Below are positions 25,329 through 34,609 of a stretch of 64,000 bases of DNA, one piece after another. The notes under the pieces were generated by a model. The model was not told where the DNA came from. It made no database searches and saw only the letters and a program-made list of their open reading frames with translations. Every line of letters begins with the position of its first letter. Within the stretch, counting starts at the first letter, position 1. The translations under genes and the position numbers were made by a program. Source of the DNA: Lysobacter_L cavernae (GTDB lineage: Bacteria; Pseudomonadota; Gammaproteobacteria; Xanthomonadales; Xanthomonadaceae); the NCBI RefSeq assembly GCF_042648505.1, contig NZ_JBHRXK010000008.1, positions 62,001-126,000 of the forward strand, given 5' to 3'.

Positions 25329-26644
25329 CGACGGTTGCAATACTCCAGCGTGAAGACTGGAGCCTGCTCGATGCGCAGCAGCGCGAGCAGTTGCTGCGAC
25401 GCCCTGCACAGCAGACGCTGGCGACTACGTCGACAGCGGTGCGGGCGATCCTGGATGACGTGCGCAGCGACGGCGATGCCGCAGTGCGTGCGCTCGGCGC
25501 ACGCTTCGACGGTGTCGCGCTGGACGACTTCGCCGTGGCTGCCGACGAATTCTGCGCGGCGGTCACCGGTTTGCCCGAGGCCCTGCGCAACGCCATCGAC
25601 GAGGCGGCTGACCGTATCGCCGGTTTCCACCAGGCCGGCATGACCGCGCCGTACGGCATCGACACCGCGCCGGGCGTGTACTGCGAGCGCGTGCTGCGGC
25701 CGATCCGGCGCGTCGGCCTGTATGTGCCGGCCGGCTCGGCGCCGCTGCCGTCGACGGCATTGATGCTTGGTGTGCCGGCGCAACTGGCCGGCTGCCCGGA
25801 CGTGGTGCTGTGCACGCCGCCGCGTCGCGACGGCAGTGCCGATCCCTCGGTTTTGTACGCGGCGCAGCGTTGCGGCATCACCCGGGTCTTCAAGATCGGT
25901 GGCGCCCAGGCGATCGCGGCGATGGCCTTCGGCACGCAACGCGTGCCCCGGTGTGACAAGCTGTTCGGCCCGGGCAATGCCTACGTCACCGAGGCCAAAC
26001 GCCAGGTCGCACTGGCCGACGACGGCGCCGCGATCGACATGCCGGCCGGCCCGTCGGAGGTGCTGGTGATTGCCGACACCGGCGCCAACCCGGCCTTCGT
26101 CGCCGCCGACCTGCTGTCGCAGGCCGAGCACGGCCCGGATTCGCAGGCGATCCTGCTCAGCAACGACGACACACTGATCGCCGCCGTCAGCGAACACCTG
26201 GCCGAGCAACTCGCGGCCTTGCCGCGTGCGGCGATCGCTCGGCAGGCACTGCAGTCCTCGCGCGCGATCCGCGTCGCCACGATCGCGCAGGCGCTGGAGA
26301 TCAGCAACCGTTACGCCCCCGAACACCTGATCCTGGCCGTGCGCGACGCACGCGCGTGGCTGCCGCAGGTGCAGGCCGCTGGCTCGGTGTTCCTCGGCGA
26401 TTGGGCGCCGGAGGCACTCGGCGACTACTGCAGCGGCACCAACCACGTGCTGCCGACCAGCGGCGCGGCGCGTTACAGCGGCGGCCTCAACGTTGCCAGC
26501 TTCCAGGTCGCGATCACCGTGCAGGAGGTGCAGCCGCAAGGCATCGCCGCCATCGGGCCGTGCGCGGTCGAGCTGGCAACGGCCGAAGGACTCGACGCGC
26601 ACCGCCTGGCGGTGGCGCTGCGCCTGCAGGCGGTGGCGGCATGA
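25325..26644 (+). CDS. hisD: Histidinol dehydrogenase
   Basis: Catalyses the last two oxidations, histidinol to histidine. The 439-residue protein has YVPAGSAPLPSTALMLGVPA, FKIGGAQAIAAMAFGT, the zinc and active-site region LLSQAEHGPDSQAILLS, and NRYAPEHLIL. It starts in the hisG stop (ATGA) and ends overlapping hisC by 4 bases. Confidence 0.97.
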   Translation: MTTVAILQREDWSLLDAQQREQLLRRPAQQTLATTSTAVRAILDDVRSDGDAAVRALGARFDGVALDDFAVAADEFCAAVTGLPEALRNAIDEAADRIAGFHQAGMTAPYGIDTAPGVYCERVLRPIRRVGLYVPAGSAPLPSTALMLGVPAQLAGCPDVVLCTPPRRDGSADPSVLYAAQRCGITRVFKIGGAQAIAAMAFGTQRVPRCDKLFGPGNAYVTEAKRQVALADDGAAIDMPAGPSEVLVIADTGANPAFVAADLLSQAEHGPDSQAILLSNDDTLIAAVSEHLAEQLAALPRAAIARQALQSSRAIRVATIAQALEISNRYAPEHLILAVRDARAWLPQVQAAGSVFLGDWAPEALGDYCSGTNHVLPTSGAARYSGGLNVASFQVAITVQEVQPQGIAAIGPCAVELATAEGLDAHRLAVALRLQAVAA

Positions 26645-27768
26645 GCACGGTCATCGCGACCCGCACGAGCGCAGCTGCGCCGCTTTCTCCCAGCCCACTG
26701 GCGTTGGTGCGCGAGGATCTGCGTGATTTCGCCGGTTACCGCTCCGCGCGCAGCGACAAGCTCGATGGCCGCATCTGGCTCAATGCCAACGAGTCGGCGT
26801 GGCTCAATCCGGCCGACCGCGATGGCGACCTGCGCCGTTATCCCGATCCGCAGCCGCCGCGCCTGCGTGCGGCATTGGCCGATCTTTACGGCTGCGCCCC
26901 GGAGCAGTTGCTGGCCGGACGCGGCAGCGACGAGGGCATCGACCTGCTGGTGCGTGCCGTGTGTCGTCCGGGCGCCGATGCGGTGCTGGTGACGTCGCCG
27001 ACGTTCGGCATGTACGCGGTCAGCGCGCGCCTGCACGGTAGTCGCGTGGTCGACGTGCCATTGCGCGATGAAGCTTGGGGCTGGTACTGCGACTTCGCTG
27101 CGATTGCTGCAACGGTGGCAACGCAGGACGTGAAGATCGTGTTCCTGTGCTCGCCCGGCAATCCAACTGGCGAGCCGTTGCCGAGAGAGGCCATCGCCGC
27201 ATTGGCGCGGCAGGTTGAAGGCCGCGCGCTGGTGGTGGTGGACGAGGCCTACCTCGACTATGCCGATGCCGAATCGGTGGTCGGCCTGATTGCGCAGCAG
27301 CGCAACATCGTCGTGCTGCACACATTGTCGAAGGCGCATGCGCTGGCCGCTGCGCGACTTGGCAGCGTGATCGCCGACGCGGAATTGATCGCCCTGCTGC
27401 GACGTTGCCAGGCGCCGTATCCGCTGCCGGCACCGTGCGTCGAGCTTGCCGTGCAGGCATTGTCGGTGCCGGCGCGCGCGGCAACGGCCGCGCACGTCGC
27501 CGACGCGTGCCAACAGCGCGATACGTTGTACCGTCGATTACAAGGCCTGTCGGGCGTGCGCACGGTCTATCCCTCGCAGGCAAACTTCCTGCTGGTGCGT
27601 TTTGACGATGCCCAGTGCGTGTTCGACCGCCTGCTTGCGGCCGGCGTGGTGGTGAGGGATCTGCGCGCAGCCGCGCGGCTTGACGATGCCTTGCGTATCA
27701 GCATCGGCACGCCGGAGCAGAACGCGGCGGTGATCGACGTGTTGGCCAGCGGACAGGGCGCGGCATGA
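26641..27768 (+). CDS. hisC: Histidinol-phosphate aminotransferase
   Basis: PLP enzyme of aminotransferase class I/II converting imidazole-acetol phosphate to histidinol phosphate. In the 375-residue protein the PLP lysine is in LHTLSKAHALAAARLG, with IWLNANESAW near the start, FLCSPGNPTGEPLPREA and VVDEAYLDYA in the core. It is coupled by 4-base overlaps to hisD and hisB. Confidence 0.96.
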   Translation: MSTVIATRTSAAAPLSPSPLALVREDLRDFAGYRSARSDKLDGRIWLNANESAWLNPADRDGDLRRYPDPQPPRLRAALADLYGCAPEQLLAGRGSDEGIDLLVRAVCRPGADAVLVTSPTFGMYAVSARLHGSRVVDVPLRDEAWGWYCDFAAIAATVATQDVKIVFLCSPGNPTGEPLPREAIAALARQVEGRALVVVDEAYLDYADAESVVGLIAQQRNIVVLHTLSKAHALAAARLGSVIADAELIALLRRCQAPYPLPAPCVELAVQALSVPARAATAAHVADACQQRDTLYRRLQGLSGVRTVYPSQANFLLVRFDDAQCVFDRLLAAGVVVRDLRAAARLDDALRISIGTPEQNAAVIDVLASGQGAA

Positions 27769-28844
27769 GCACGATGCCCATCCTGTTTGTCGATCGCGAC
27801 GGCACCCTGATCGAGGAGCCGGCCGGCTTCCAGATCGACCGCTTCGACAAGCTGCGCTTCGTGCCGGGGGTGATCCCGGCGTTGCTGCAGTTGCGCGATG
27901 CCGGCTACCAGTTCGTGATGATCACCAACCAGGACGGGTTGGGTACCAGCGTGTTCCCCCAGGCCGACTTCGACGGACCGCACCAGTTGATGCTGCAGGT
28001 GTTCGCCAGCCAGGGCATCGTCTTTCGCGACGTGCTGATCGACACCAGCCTGCCGGCCGACAACGCGCCGACACGCAAGCCGGGCATCGGCCTGGCCTTG
28101 CCGTATCTCAAGGACCGCGGTGTCGACTGGGCGCGCTCGGCGATGGTCGGCGACCGCGAGACCGACAACGGCTTTGCCCGCAACCTCGGTGTTCGTGCTT
28201 TTCAACTGCGCACCGAGCAGTTCGGCGGCGACTGGGACTGGCCGGGCATTGCCCATGCCCTGGTCGATGCACCGCGCACCGCCAGCGTGCGCCGCGACAC
28301 CCGCGAGACCCGCATCAGCGTGCGCGTCGATCTTGATCGCACCGCCGAACCGCGGATCACAACCGGGCTGGGTTTCTTCGATCACATGCTCGAACAGATC
28401 GGCAAGCACGGCGGCTTCGCCCTGGAACTGCGTTGCGACGGCGACCTGCACATCGACGAGCATCACACCGTCGAGGACAGTGCCCTGGCACTGGGCCAGG
28501 CGCTGCGCGAGGCGCTGGGCGACAAGCGCGGCATCGGTCGTTACGGGTTCACCCTGCCGATGGACGAGAGCCTGGCCAGTGCTGCGCTGGATTTCTCGGG
28601 GCGACCGTATTTCGTGTTCTCCGGCGGTTTCACCCGCGAGCGCGTCGGCGACCTGCCGACCGAGCTGGTGCCGCATTTCTTCCGTTCGCTGTGCGAAAGC
28701 GCCGGGCTCAACCTCAACCTGCAGGTGCAAGGCGACAACGACCACCATCAGGTCGAGGCCTGCTTCAAGGCCGTCGCGCGTGCGCTGCGCCAGGCGATCC
28801 GCCGCGACGGCCGCGATTTGCCCAGCACCAAGGGGCAGTTGTAG
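27765..28844 (+). CDS. hisB: Bifunctional histidinol-phosphatase/imidazoleglycerol-phosphate dehydratase
   Basis: A 359-residue fusion as in E. coli. The N-terminal HAD phosphatase (about 1-165) has the DxD nucleophile motif FVDRDGTLIEEP and MVGDRETDNGFARNLG. The C-terminal dehydratase (about 175-359) has the two manganese-binding histidine clusters, IDEHHTVEDSALALGQAL and NDHHQVEACFKAVARAL. One protein therefore gives two non-consecutive steps of the pathway. Confidence 0.97.
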   Translation: MSTMPILFVDRDGTLIEEPAGFQIDRFDKLRFVPGVIPALLQLRDAGYQFVMITNQDGLGTSVFPQADFDGPHQLMLQVFASQGIVFRDVLIDTSLPADNAPTRKPGIGLALPYLKDRGVDWARSAMVGDRETDNGFARNLGVRAFQLRTEQFGGDWDWPGIAHALVDAPRTASVRRDTRETRISVRVDLDRTAEPRITTGLGFFDHMLEQIGKHGGFALELRCDGDLHIDEHHTVEDSALALGQALREALGDKRGIGRYGFTLPMDESLASAALDFSGRPYFVFSGGFTRERVGDLPTELVPHFFRSLCESAGLNLNLQVQGDNDHHQVEACFKAVARALRQAIRRDGRDLPSTKGQL

Positions 28845-29456
28845 GTGGCGGCCGTGAGCGACGTCGTGCTGATCGACTGGGGTGGGGGAAACATCGGCTC
28901 GGTGCGTTACGCACTCGAGAGGTTGGGCGCGCGCGCTGTGCTGAGTGCCGATCCGGACATGATCGCGGCCGCCAAGCGCGTGATCCTGCCCGGGGTCGGC
29001 GCGGCGGCACCGGCGATGGCGCGGTTGCGCTCGCTCGGGCTGGTCGAGCCGATCCGTCGGCTGCAACAGCCGCTGCTCGGGATCTGCCTGGGCATGCAGT
29101 TGCTGTACGAGTCCTCGGCGGAGGGCGACGTCGAATGCCTGGGCCTGCTACCCGGCCGCATCGCCAGACTTCAGCCAGCACCGGAGATACGTGTGCCACA
29201 CATGGGATGGAACCGACTGCAGCATCGTGGAGCAGCCGACTTGCTGGACGGCATCGATGACGGTGCCCATGCCTACTTCGTGCACGGCTATGCCGCGCCG
29301 GTGAGCGCGGACACGCTGGCCACCGCGACCCACGGTGACACGTTCGCTGCCGTGGTCGGGCGCGGCAGCTGCTTTGGCGCGCAGTTCCACCCGGAGCGTT
29401 CGGCCGCGGCCGGCAGCCGCCTGCTCGCCAATTTCCTGGCGATGGAGGCGGCATGA
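28845..29456 (+). CDS. hisH: Imidazole glycerol phosphate synthase, glutaminase subunit
   Basis: Class I glutamine amidotransferase supplying ammonia to HisF. The 203-residue protein shows the nucleophile Cys in LLGICLGMQLLYESS and the His-Glu pair in GAQFHPERS. The GTG at 28845 follows the hisB stop with no gap; a second GTG at 28854 is also possible and would remove three residues. Confidence 0.94.
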   Translation: MAAVSDVVLIDWGGGNIGSVRYALERLGARAVLSADPDMIAAAKRVILPGVGAAAPAMARLRSLGLVEPIRRLQQPLLGICLGMQLLYESSAEGDVECLGLLPGRIARLQPAPEIRVPHMGWNRLQHRGAADLLDGIDDGAHAYFVHGYAAPVSADTLATATHGDTFAAVVGRGSCFGAQFHPERSAAAGSRLLANFLAMEAA

Positions 29457-30247
29457 GCATTGCGCCGCCGATTCTTCCGCAATCGTCCGTGTCGCCATGC
29501 ACGGATTTCCAGGTCTATCCCGCGATCGATGTGCGCGATGGCCACGTGGTGCGCCTGCGTCAGGGCGATTACGCGCAGGAGACACGCTACGACGACGAAC
29601 CGATCGCATTGGCGCGCCGCTACTCCGAGACGGGCGTGCGCTGGCTGCACCTGGTAGATCTCGATGCGGCACGCTACGGCGGCTACACGTTGGCGCCGCT
29701 GCTGCATGCGATCACCACATCGACCTGGTTACGCGTGCAGACCGGCGGCGGCGTGCGCAGCGAGGCCGACGTCGAGGCAATCCTCGATGCCGGCGCCGAT
29801 CGCGTCGTGATCGGTTCGCTTGCAGTGCGTGATCCCGAAAGCGTGATCGGCTGGGTCCGGCGCTTCGGTGCCGAGCACATCACGATCGCACTCGACGCGC
29901 GTCAGTCCGGGGACGGGCAATGGTGTCTGCCGGTCGCCGGTTGGACCCAGGACAGCGGTATGCAGATCGAGCCATTGGTAAGGCGATTTGCCGATATCGG
30001 CGTGCGCCACCTGCTGTGCACGGACATCACCCGCGACGGAATGCTCAGCGGTCCCAACCTCGACCTGTACCGGTATCTGCGCACGCTGGCGCCGCAGCTT
30101 AGCGTGCAAGCCTCCGGGGGCATCCGTGACACCGATGACATCGTGGCCGCGCATGCGGCCGGTTGCGGCGGCGTCGTACTTGGCAAGGCCCTGCTCGAAG
30201 GGCGCTTCGCCCTGGGCGATGCCTTGAACAAGGTACGACGATGCTGA
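29453..30247 (+). CDS. hisA: 1-(5-phosphoribosyl)-5-[(5-phosphoribosylamino)methylideneamino]imidazole-4-carboxamide isomerase
   Basis: A 264-residue TIM barrel performing the Amadori isomerisation before the HisHF step. The catalytic aspartates lie in VYPAIDVRDGHVVRLRQGDY and LLCTDITRDGMLSGPNLDLY, and phosphate sites in RVQTGGGVRSEADVEAIL and QASGGIRDTDDIVAA. It has about 18 extra N-terminal residues compared with usual HisA. It overlaps hisH by 4 and hisF by 7 bases. Confidence 0.96.
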   Translation: MSIAPPILPQSSVSPCTDFQVYPAIDVRDGHVVRLRQGDYAQETRYDDEPIALARRYSETGVRWLHLVDLDAARYGGYTLAPLLHAITTSTWLRVQTGGGVRSEADVEAILDAGADRVVIGSLAVRDPESVIGWVRRFGAEHITIALDARQSGDGQWCLPVAGWTQDSGMQIEPLVRRFADIGVRHLLCTDITRDGMLSGPNLDLYRYLRTLAPQLSVQASGGIRDTDDIVAAHAAGCGGVVLGKALLEGRFALGDALNKVRRC

Positions 30248-31017
30248 GCCGGCGCATCGTCCCCTGCCTGGATGTGCGCGATGGACGCGTGGTCAAGGGC
30301 GTACGCTTTCGCGATCATGTCGACATGGGCGACATCGTCGAGCTTGCGCTGCGTTATCGCGACGACGGCGCCGACGAACTGGTGTTCTACGACATCACCG
30401 CCAGCCCACAGGGCCGCAGTGTCGACCGTGCCTGGGTCGAACGGGTGGCGCGGATGATCGACATCCCGTTCTGCGTCGCCGGCGGCATCCGTGACGTCGA
30501 CGACGCCCGCGCGGTGCTGCATGCCGGTGCCGACAAGATATCGGTCAACACGCCGGCACTGGAGCGACCGGCGTTGATCGGTGAGCTGGCCGATGCATTC
30601 GGCGTGCAGTGCGTGGTGGTCGGCATCGACAGTTTGCGCGACGACGACGGGCAGTGGCGCGTGCGCCAGTACACCGGCGATCCAACGCGCACCATAGCCC
30701 TGGCCCGGCGCACGCTGGACTGGGTGGACGAGGCACAACAGCGCGGCGCCGGCGAAATCGTGCTCAATTGCATGGGCAGCGATGGCGTGCGCGACGGCTA
30801 CGACATCGAGCAACTGCAATCGGTGCGCGCGCGCTGCGGAGTGCCGCTGGTGGCTTCTGGCGGTGCGGGAACGGCCGCGCACTTCGCCACGGTGTTCCGC
30901 GAAGCCGACGTCGACGCCGCACTTGCCGCCAGCGTGTTCCATTCCGGCAGCGTGCGCATTCCCGAACTCAAGCGGCACCTGCACGGACAGGGCATCGAGG
31001 TGCGCAATGGGCAGTGA
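30241..31017 (+). CDS. hisF: Imidazole glycerol phosphate synthase, cyclase subunit
   Basis: A 258-residue TIM barrel that closes the imidazole ring with ammonia from HisH and releases AICAR. Catalytic aspartates are in IVPCLDVRDGRVVKGVRF and LNCMGSDGVRDGYDIEQL; FCVAGGIRDVDDARAVL and VASGGAGTAAHFATVF bind phosphate. The ATG at 30241 lies inside the hisA end. Confidence 0.97.
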   Translation: MLSRRIVPCLDVRDGRVVKGVRFRDHVDMGDIVELALRYRDDGADELVFYDITASPQGRSVDRAWVERVARMIDIPFCVAGGIRDVDDARAVLHAGADKISVNTPALERPALIGELADAFGVQCVVVGIDSLRDDDGQWRVRQYTGDPTRTIALARRTLDWVDEAQQRGAGEIVLNCMGSDGVRDGYDIEQLQSVRARCGVPLVASGGAGTAAHFATVFREADVDAALAASVFHSGSVRIPELKRHLHGQGIEVRNGQ

Positions 31018-31684
31018 GGCCGGCATCCAACCTGCGGAGTTTTCGTTCGACCACCTGGCCTGGGACAAGCAGGGCGGGCTGCTGCCAGCCGTGGTGCAGG
31101 ACGCCGATTCGCTGCGCGTGCTGATGCTTGGCTACATGGACCGCGCTGCATTGCAGGCCACCTTGGACAGTGGCCGGGTGACCTTCTACAGCCGCAGCAA
31201 GCAGCGCTTGTGGACCAAGGGCGAAAGCTCCGGCCACACTCTCGACCTGGTCAGCATCGAGGCGGATTGCGACAGCGACACCCTGCTGGTGCAGGCGCGT
31301 CCGCAGGGGCCGACCTGTCATCTTGATCGTGTCAGTTGTTTCGAGCATGCACCGGGGTGGGAGGCGGCATCGGTGCGAACCGGGGTGGCCCCGGCATTCC
31401 TGCCCCAGCTGGACGCGCTGATCGCTACGCGCGAACACGCGCGCCCGGCCGGAAGCTACACCACGCGGCTGTTTGAAGGCGGCGTGCGTGGCATCGCGCA
31501 GAAGGTCGGCGAGGAGGGCGTGGAGACGGCACTGGCGGCGGTGGCACAGGATGACGCCGCACTGCTCGGTGAAGCAGGCGACCTGCTCTACCACTTGCTG
31601 GTGCTGCTGCGCGCGCGCGGACTGGGGCTGGGCGATGTGGATGCCTTGCTGCGCCAACGTCACGGCGACGCAGGCTCACAGTAA
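31007..31684 (+). CDS. hisIE: Bifunctional phosphoribosyl-AMP cyclohydrolase/phosphoribosyl-ATP pyrophosphohydrolase
   Basis: A 225-residue fusion carrying steps two and three. The N-terminal HisI part has MLGYMDRAALQATLDSG, WTKGESSGHTLDLV and the metal-binding EADCDSDTLLVQ/GPTCH. The C-terminal HisE part (about 135-225) has RPAGSYTTRLFEGGVRGIAQ and KVGEEGVETALAAVAQD. It overlaps hisF by 11 bases and ends the operon. Confidence 0.97.
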   Translation: MGSEAGIQPAEFSFDHLAWDKQGGLLPAVVQDADSLRVLMLGYMDRAALQATLDSGRVTFYSRSKQRLWTKGESSGHTLDLVSIEADCDSDTLLVQARPQGPTCHLDRVSCFEHAPGWEAASVRTGVAPAFLPQLDALIATREHARPAGSYTTRLFEGGVRGIAQKVGEEGVETALAAVAQDDAALLGEAGDLLYHLLVLLRARGLGLGDVDALLRQRHGDAGSQ

Positions 31685-31703
31685 GGGCATCAATTGTCTA
31701 GCC

Positions 31704-31730
31704 ACACCCGGGCACCGTCCCGGGTGTTTT
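31704..31730 (+). terminator. Terminator of the his operon
   Basis: ACACCCGGG (31704-31712) pairs perfectly with CCCGGGTGT (31719-31727) and ends in TTTT, 20 bases after hisIE. Confidence 0.85.
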
Positions 31731-31786
31731 GCATTGCGCGCCTGCTTTCCAGTGGTCACGAATCGGGCTGATAATCGGCGCATCCC

Positions 31787-33403
31787 ATGTCTGTGCGGAC
31801 CTCGATGTCACGACTGCTGCCTCTAGTCTTTTCATGCGTCCTCCTGGTCTTCCCGTTTGCTGCGTATGCGCAGCTTCCAGCCCAGGTCACGGGCACGGTT
31901 TACCAGGACAGTAACGGCAACGCCCGACGCGACGGCAGTGAGCGCGGCATCGCCGGCATCAAGGTGTCCAATGGGCGCGACATCGTCCGCACCGATGCAC
32001 AGGGCCGCTACGCATTGCCGTCGATCGAAGGAAGCACGCTGTTCGTGATCAAGCCACCGGATTACGCCACGGCCACCGGTGACAACGGCCTGCCGCATTT
32101 CTGGTATCACCTGTACCGGCAAGATCCGCCGCGGTTGCGCTACGACGGTATCAGCGCCCGGGCCATACCAGCGACCGGCTTCGATTTCGCCCTGCAGCGG
32201 GCGCCACGCGCGCAACGCGACCTGGAACTGCTGGTATTCGGCGACCCGCAACCCAAGAGCCTGGCTGATGTCGGCTATTACGAGCGCGACATCGTCGCAC
32301 CGTTGCTCGGCCAGCACTCGGCGCGGCTCGGCGTGAGCCTGGGCGACATCGTCAACGACGATCTGACGTTGTACCCGGCGATGAACCGAGTCACCGCGCA
32401 GTTGGGAGTCCCGTGGCTGCACGTGCCCGGCAATCACGATCTCGATTTTGATGCCGGCCGCGACGAGGACTCGCTGCTGAGCTTCCGCAATGTCTACGGA
32501 CCGGACACCTATGCCTGGGAGGAAGCGCAGGCCAGCTTCATCGTGCTCGACGACGTGGTCTACCGGCCGGGACAGAAGCCGTCCTACATCGGCGGCCTGC
32601 GCGATGACCAGATCGCCTTTATCGAGGCCTATCTGGCCACGCTGCCCAAGGATCGGCGCGTGGTGATTTCCGTGCACATTCCGTTGTTCGAGCCGCTGCC
32701 GGGCGTGGAGACGTTCCGTCGTGGCGACCGCGAGCGCCTGTTCGCCCTGCTCAAGGACCACCGCCGTGTGCTGCTGCTCAGCGCGCACACCCACAACCAG
32801 CGCCACTACCGCCATGACGCGCAGACCGGCTGGCACGGCGCGCAGCCGTTGCACGAGTACAACGTCGGTGCTTCCTGTGGCGCGTTCTGGTCGGGCGTCA
32901 AGGACGCACAGGGCATCCCCGACACGATGATGAGCGACGGTACGCCCAACGGCTACGCTTGGCTGACGCTCAAGCACGACGGCGACTATGCGCTGCGTTA
33001 CCAGGTCGCGCGTGCGCCAGCGGAGCAGACCATCGCGCTGCACGCGCCGAAGGTGCTGCGCCGGGGTGCGTACCCGGCCTGGGGTGTCTACGCCAACGTG
33101 TACATGGGCGAGGCGGGCAGCCGCGTCGAATACCGAGTCGACGGCGGCGAGTGGAAGCCGATGCGTCGCGTCGCGCAACCCGATCCGCGCTTGCTGGCCG
33201 AAAACCTCGCCGACGACAACGCCGCTCGCCTGCGCGGTTACGACCGTTCGCCCGAAGCCGACCCGTCCACGCACCTGTGGCGCGGCGCCTTGCCGACCGA
33301 TCTCGCCCTCGGAGAGCACCGCATCGAGGTCCGCGCCTTCGACCCGTGGCAGGGCGAGCAGCGTGCGCAGACCCGATACCGGCTCGACCAGGCCCAGGAG
33401 TAG
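31787..33403 (+). CDS. Secreted calcineurin-like metallophosphoesterase with N- and C-terminal accessory domains
   Basis: A 538-residue exported protein. A signal peptide (cleavage near AAYAQ) is followed by a small beta domain (about 33-120; VTGTVYQDSNGNARRDGSE to TDAQGRYALPS) of the MetallophosN/SdrD-B type. The phosphoesterase domain has metal motifs LVFGDPQPKS, GVSLGDIVNDD, VPGNHDLDFD, ISVHIPLFE and LLSAHTHNQRHY. A MetallophosC-like beta domain follows. The substrate is unknown; a phosphodiester outside the cytoplasm is likely. Translation may start at 31787 or 31805; neither has a good ribosome site. Confidence 0.85.
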   Translation: MSVRTSMSRLLPLVFSCVLLVFPFAAYAQLPAQVTGTVYQDSNGNARRDGSERGIAGIKVSNGRDIVRTDAQGRYALPSIEGSTLFVIKPPDYATATGDNGLPHFWYHLYRQDPPRLRYDGISARAIPATGFDFALQRAPRAQRDLELLVFGDPQPKSLADVGYYERDIVAPLLGQHSARLGVSLGDIVNDDLTLYPAMNRVTAQLGVPWLHVPGNHDLDFDAGRDEDSLLSFRNVYGPDTYAWEEAQASFIVLDDVVYRPGQKPSYIGGLRDDQIAFIEAYLATLPKDRRVVISVHIPLFEPLPGVETFRRGDRERLFALLKDHRRVLLLSAHTHNQRHYRHDAQTGWHGAQPLHEYNVGASCGAFWSGVKDAQGIPDTMMSDGTPNGYAWLTLKHDGDYALRYQVARAPAEQTIALHAPKVLRRGAYPAWGVYANVYMGEAGSRVEYRVDGGEWKPMRRVAQPDPRLLAENLADDNAARLRGYDRSPEADPSTHLWRGALPTDLALGEHRIEVRAFDPWQGEQRAQTRYRLDQAQE

Positions 33404-33407
33404 TGCC

Positions 33408-34004
33408 ATGACCAGCACGTTGCCGACCGACTTGCCGATCCAGCTGTTTCACGACGCCGCGGCCTGGGAAAAATGGCTGGCCAGGCACGGCGTCGCAGCG
33501 GGGGTGTGGCTGAAGATCGCCAAGAAGGGCGCGTCCGAGAACGGCAGGGACATCGTCTCGGTCACTTACGCCGAAGCGCTGGACGTGGCGTTGTGTCACG
33601 GCTGGATCGACGGCCTCAAGCGTGCCTGCGACGAGCGCTATTTCCTGCAACGTTTCACGCCGCGGCGGCCGAAGAGCCTGTGGTCGAAGATCAATGTCGG
33701 CAAGATCGAGCAATTGCTCGCGGCCGGACGCATGCAGCCGGCGGGCCTGCGCGAGGTCGAGGCGGCCCGAACCGATGGTCGCTGGCAGGCCGCCTACCAC
33801 GCCGCCAGCAGCATGGACGTGCCGGTCGAACTGGCCGATGCCCTGGCCGGCAACCCCACGGCGCGCGCGTTCTTCGAGCAACTCGACAGGACCAACCGTT
33901 ACGCATTCTGCTGGCGCGTGCACACGGCCAAGAAACCGGAAACGCGACTGGCGCGCGCGGCCAAGTTCGTCGAGATGCTGGCCAAAGGCGAGAAGATCCA
34001 CTGA
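33408..34004 (+). CDS. YdeI/OmpD-associated (OmdA) family protein
   Basis: A 198-residue soluble protein of the YdeI/OmdA family. Its hallmarks are WLARHGVAAGVWLKIAKKG, VTYAEALDVALCHGWIDGL, FLQRFTPRRPKSLWSKIN and an end AARAAKFVEMLAKGEKIH-like in its family (here RLARAAKFVEMLAKGEKIH). Members have been linked to peptide or stress resistance in some bacteria, but no biochemical role is established. The ATG at 33408 is 4 bases after the preceding stop, so the two may be co-transcribed. Confidence 0.85.
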   Translation: MTSTLPTDLPIQLFHDAAAWEKWLARHGVAAGVWLKIAKKGASENGRDIVSVTYAEALDVALCHGWIDGLKRACDERYFLQRFTPRRPKSLWSKINVGKIEQLLAAGRMQPAGLREVEAARTDGRWQAAYHAASSMDVPVELADALAGNPTARAFFEQLDRTNRYAFCWRVHTAKKPETRLARAAKFVEMLAKGEKIH

Positions 34005-34142
34005 GCGCGGCTTCTCGTTGAGGTGATCCGTCGTCTTTACGTCAAAGTTACGTCCGTCGATGCCTGCGGCAATGGAGTGTTTACGCGAGCCGCGCCTACA
34101 GTGCGCAGCATCCGCGCCCTCCCACGCGGAGCGAGAAACACC

Positions 34143-34592
34143 GTGTCGATCGTCATCATCCGTGGCCCCGAGCACAGCGCCCACGGCAATGCGCTGCCGC
34201 TGGTTCCCGATGTCGTGCGTCGGTCGCTGACCGAGCGTGCCGCAGCAGCGGGCAAGACCGTGGAGTTGCGCATCTGCCGTTCCGAAGCGGAACTGGTCGA
34301 ATGCCTGCGCCGCACGCGCGGCGATCAGGCCGAATTCGTGCTGCTCGACCCGGGTACCTGCGTGCGCGCCAGCGCTGCCGTGCGCGATGTGCTTGACGAT
34401 CTCGCCGTGCCGTATATCGAAGTACATGACGACGCACCGGACGTGCCGGAGCGCCTGATCAGCCCGGTGTGTGGGCCGCGGCTGACCTGGGTCAGCGGCT
34501 ATGGCGCGCAGAGTTACACGCTGGCGCTGTCGATCGCGCTCGAACACCTGGGTTGTTCCGCCTGCGAAAGCGAGTTTCACGTCGGTACCTGA
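34143..34592 (+). CDS. AroQ-like protein (type II dehydroquinase fold) lacking most catalytic residues
   Basis: A 149-residue protein with the layout of type II 3-dehydroquinate dehydratase: an N-terminal strand IVIIRGPEHS where AroQ has a GPN motif, then FVLLDPGTCVRASAAVRDVLDDLAVPYIEVHDD, then VSGYGAQSYTLALSIALEHL. Compared with AroQ, the asparagine of GPN is Glu, the mobile loop with the catalytic Arg and Tyr is missing, the NPGA asparagine is Asp, and the following HTS histidine is Arg. Only the His of EVH remains. It is therefore probably not a dehydroquinase and may bind a ligand. The GTG at 34143 matches the fold start. Confidence 0.65.
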   Translation: MSIVIIRGPEHSAHGNALPLVPDVVRRSLTERAAAAGKTVELRICRSEAELVECLRRTRGDQAEFVLLDPGTCVRASAAVRDVLDDLAVPYIEVHDDAPDVPERLISPVCGPRLTWVSGYGAQSYTLALSIALEHLGCSACESEFHVGT

Positions 34593-34609
34593 GTGCAGGT
34601 ACGCAGGCG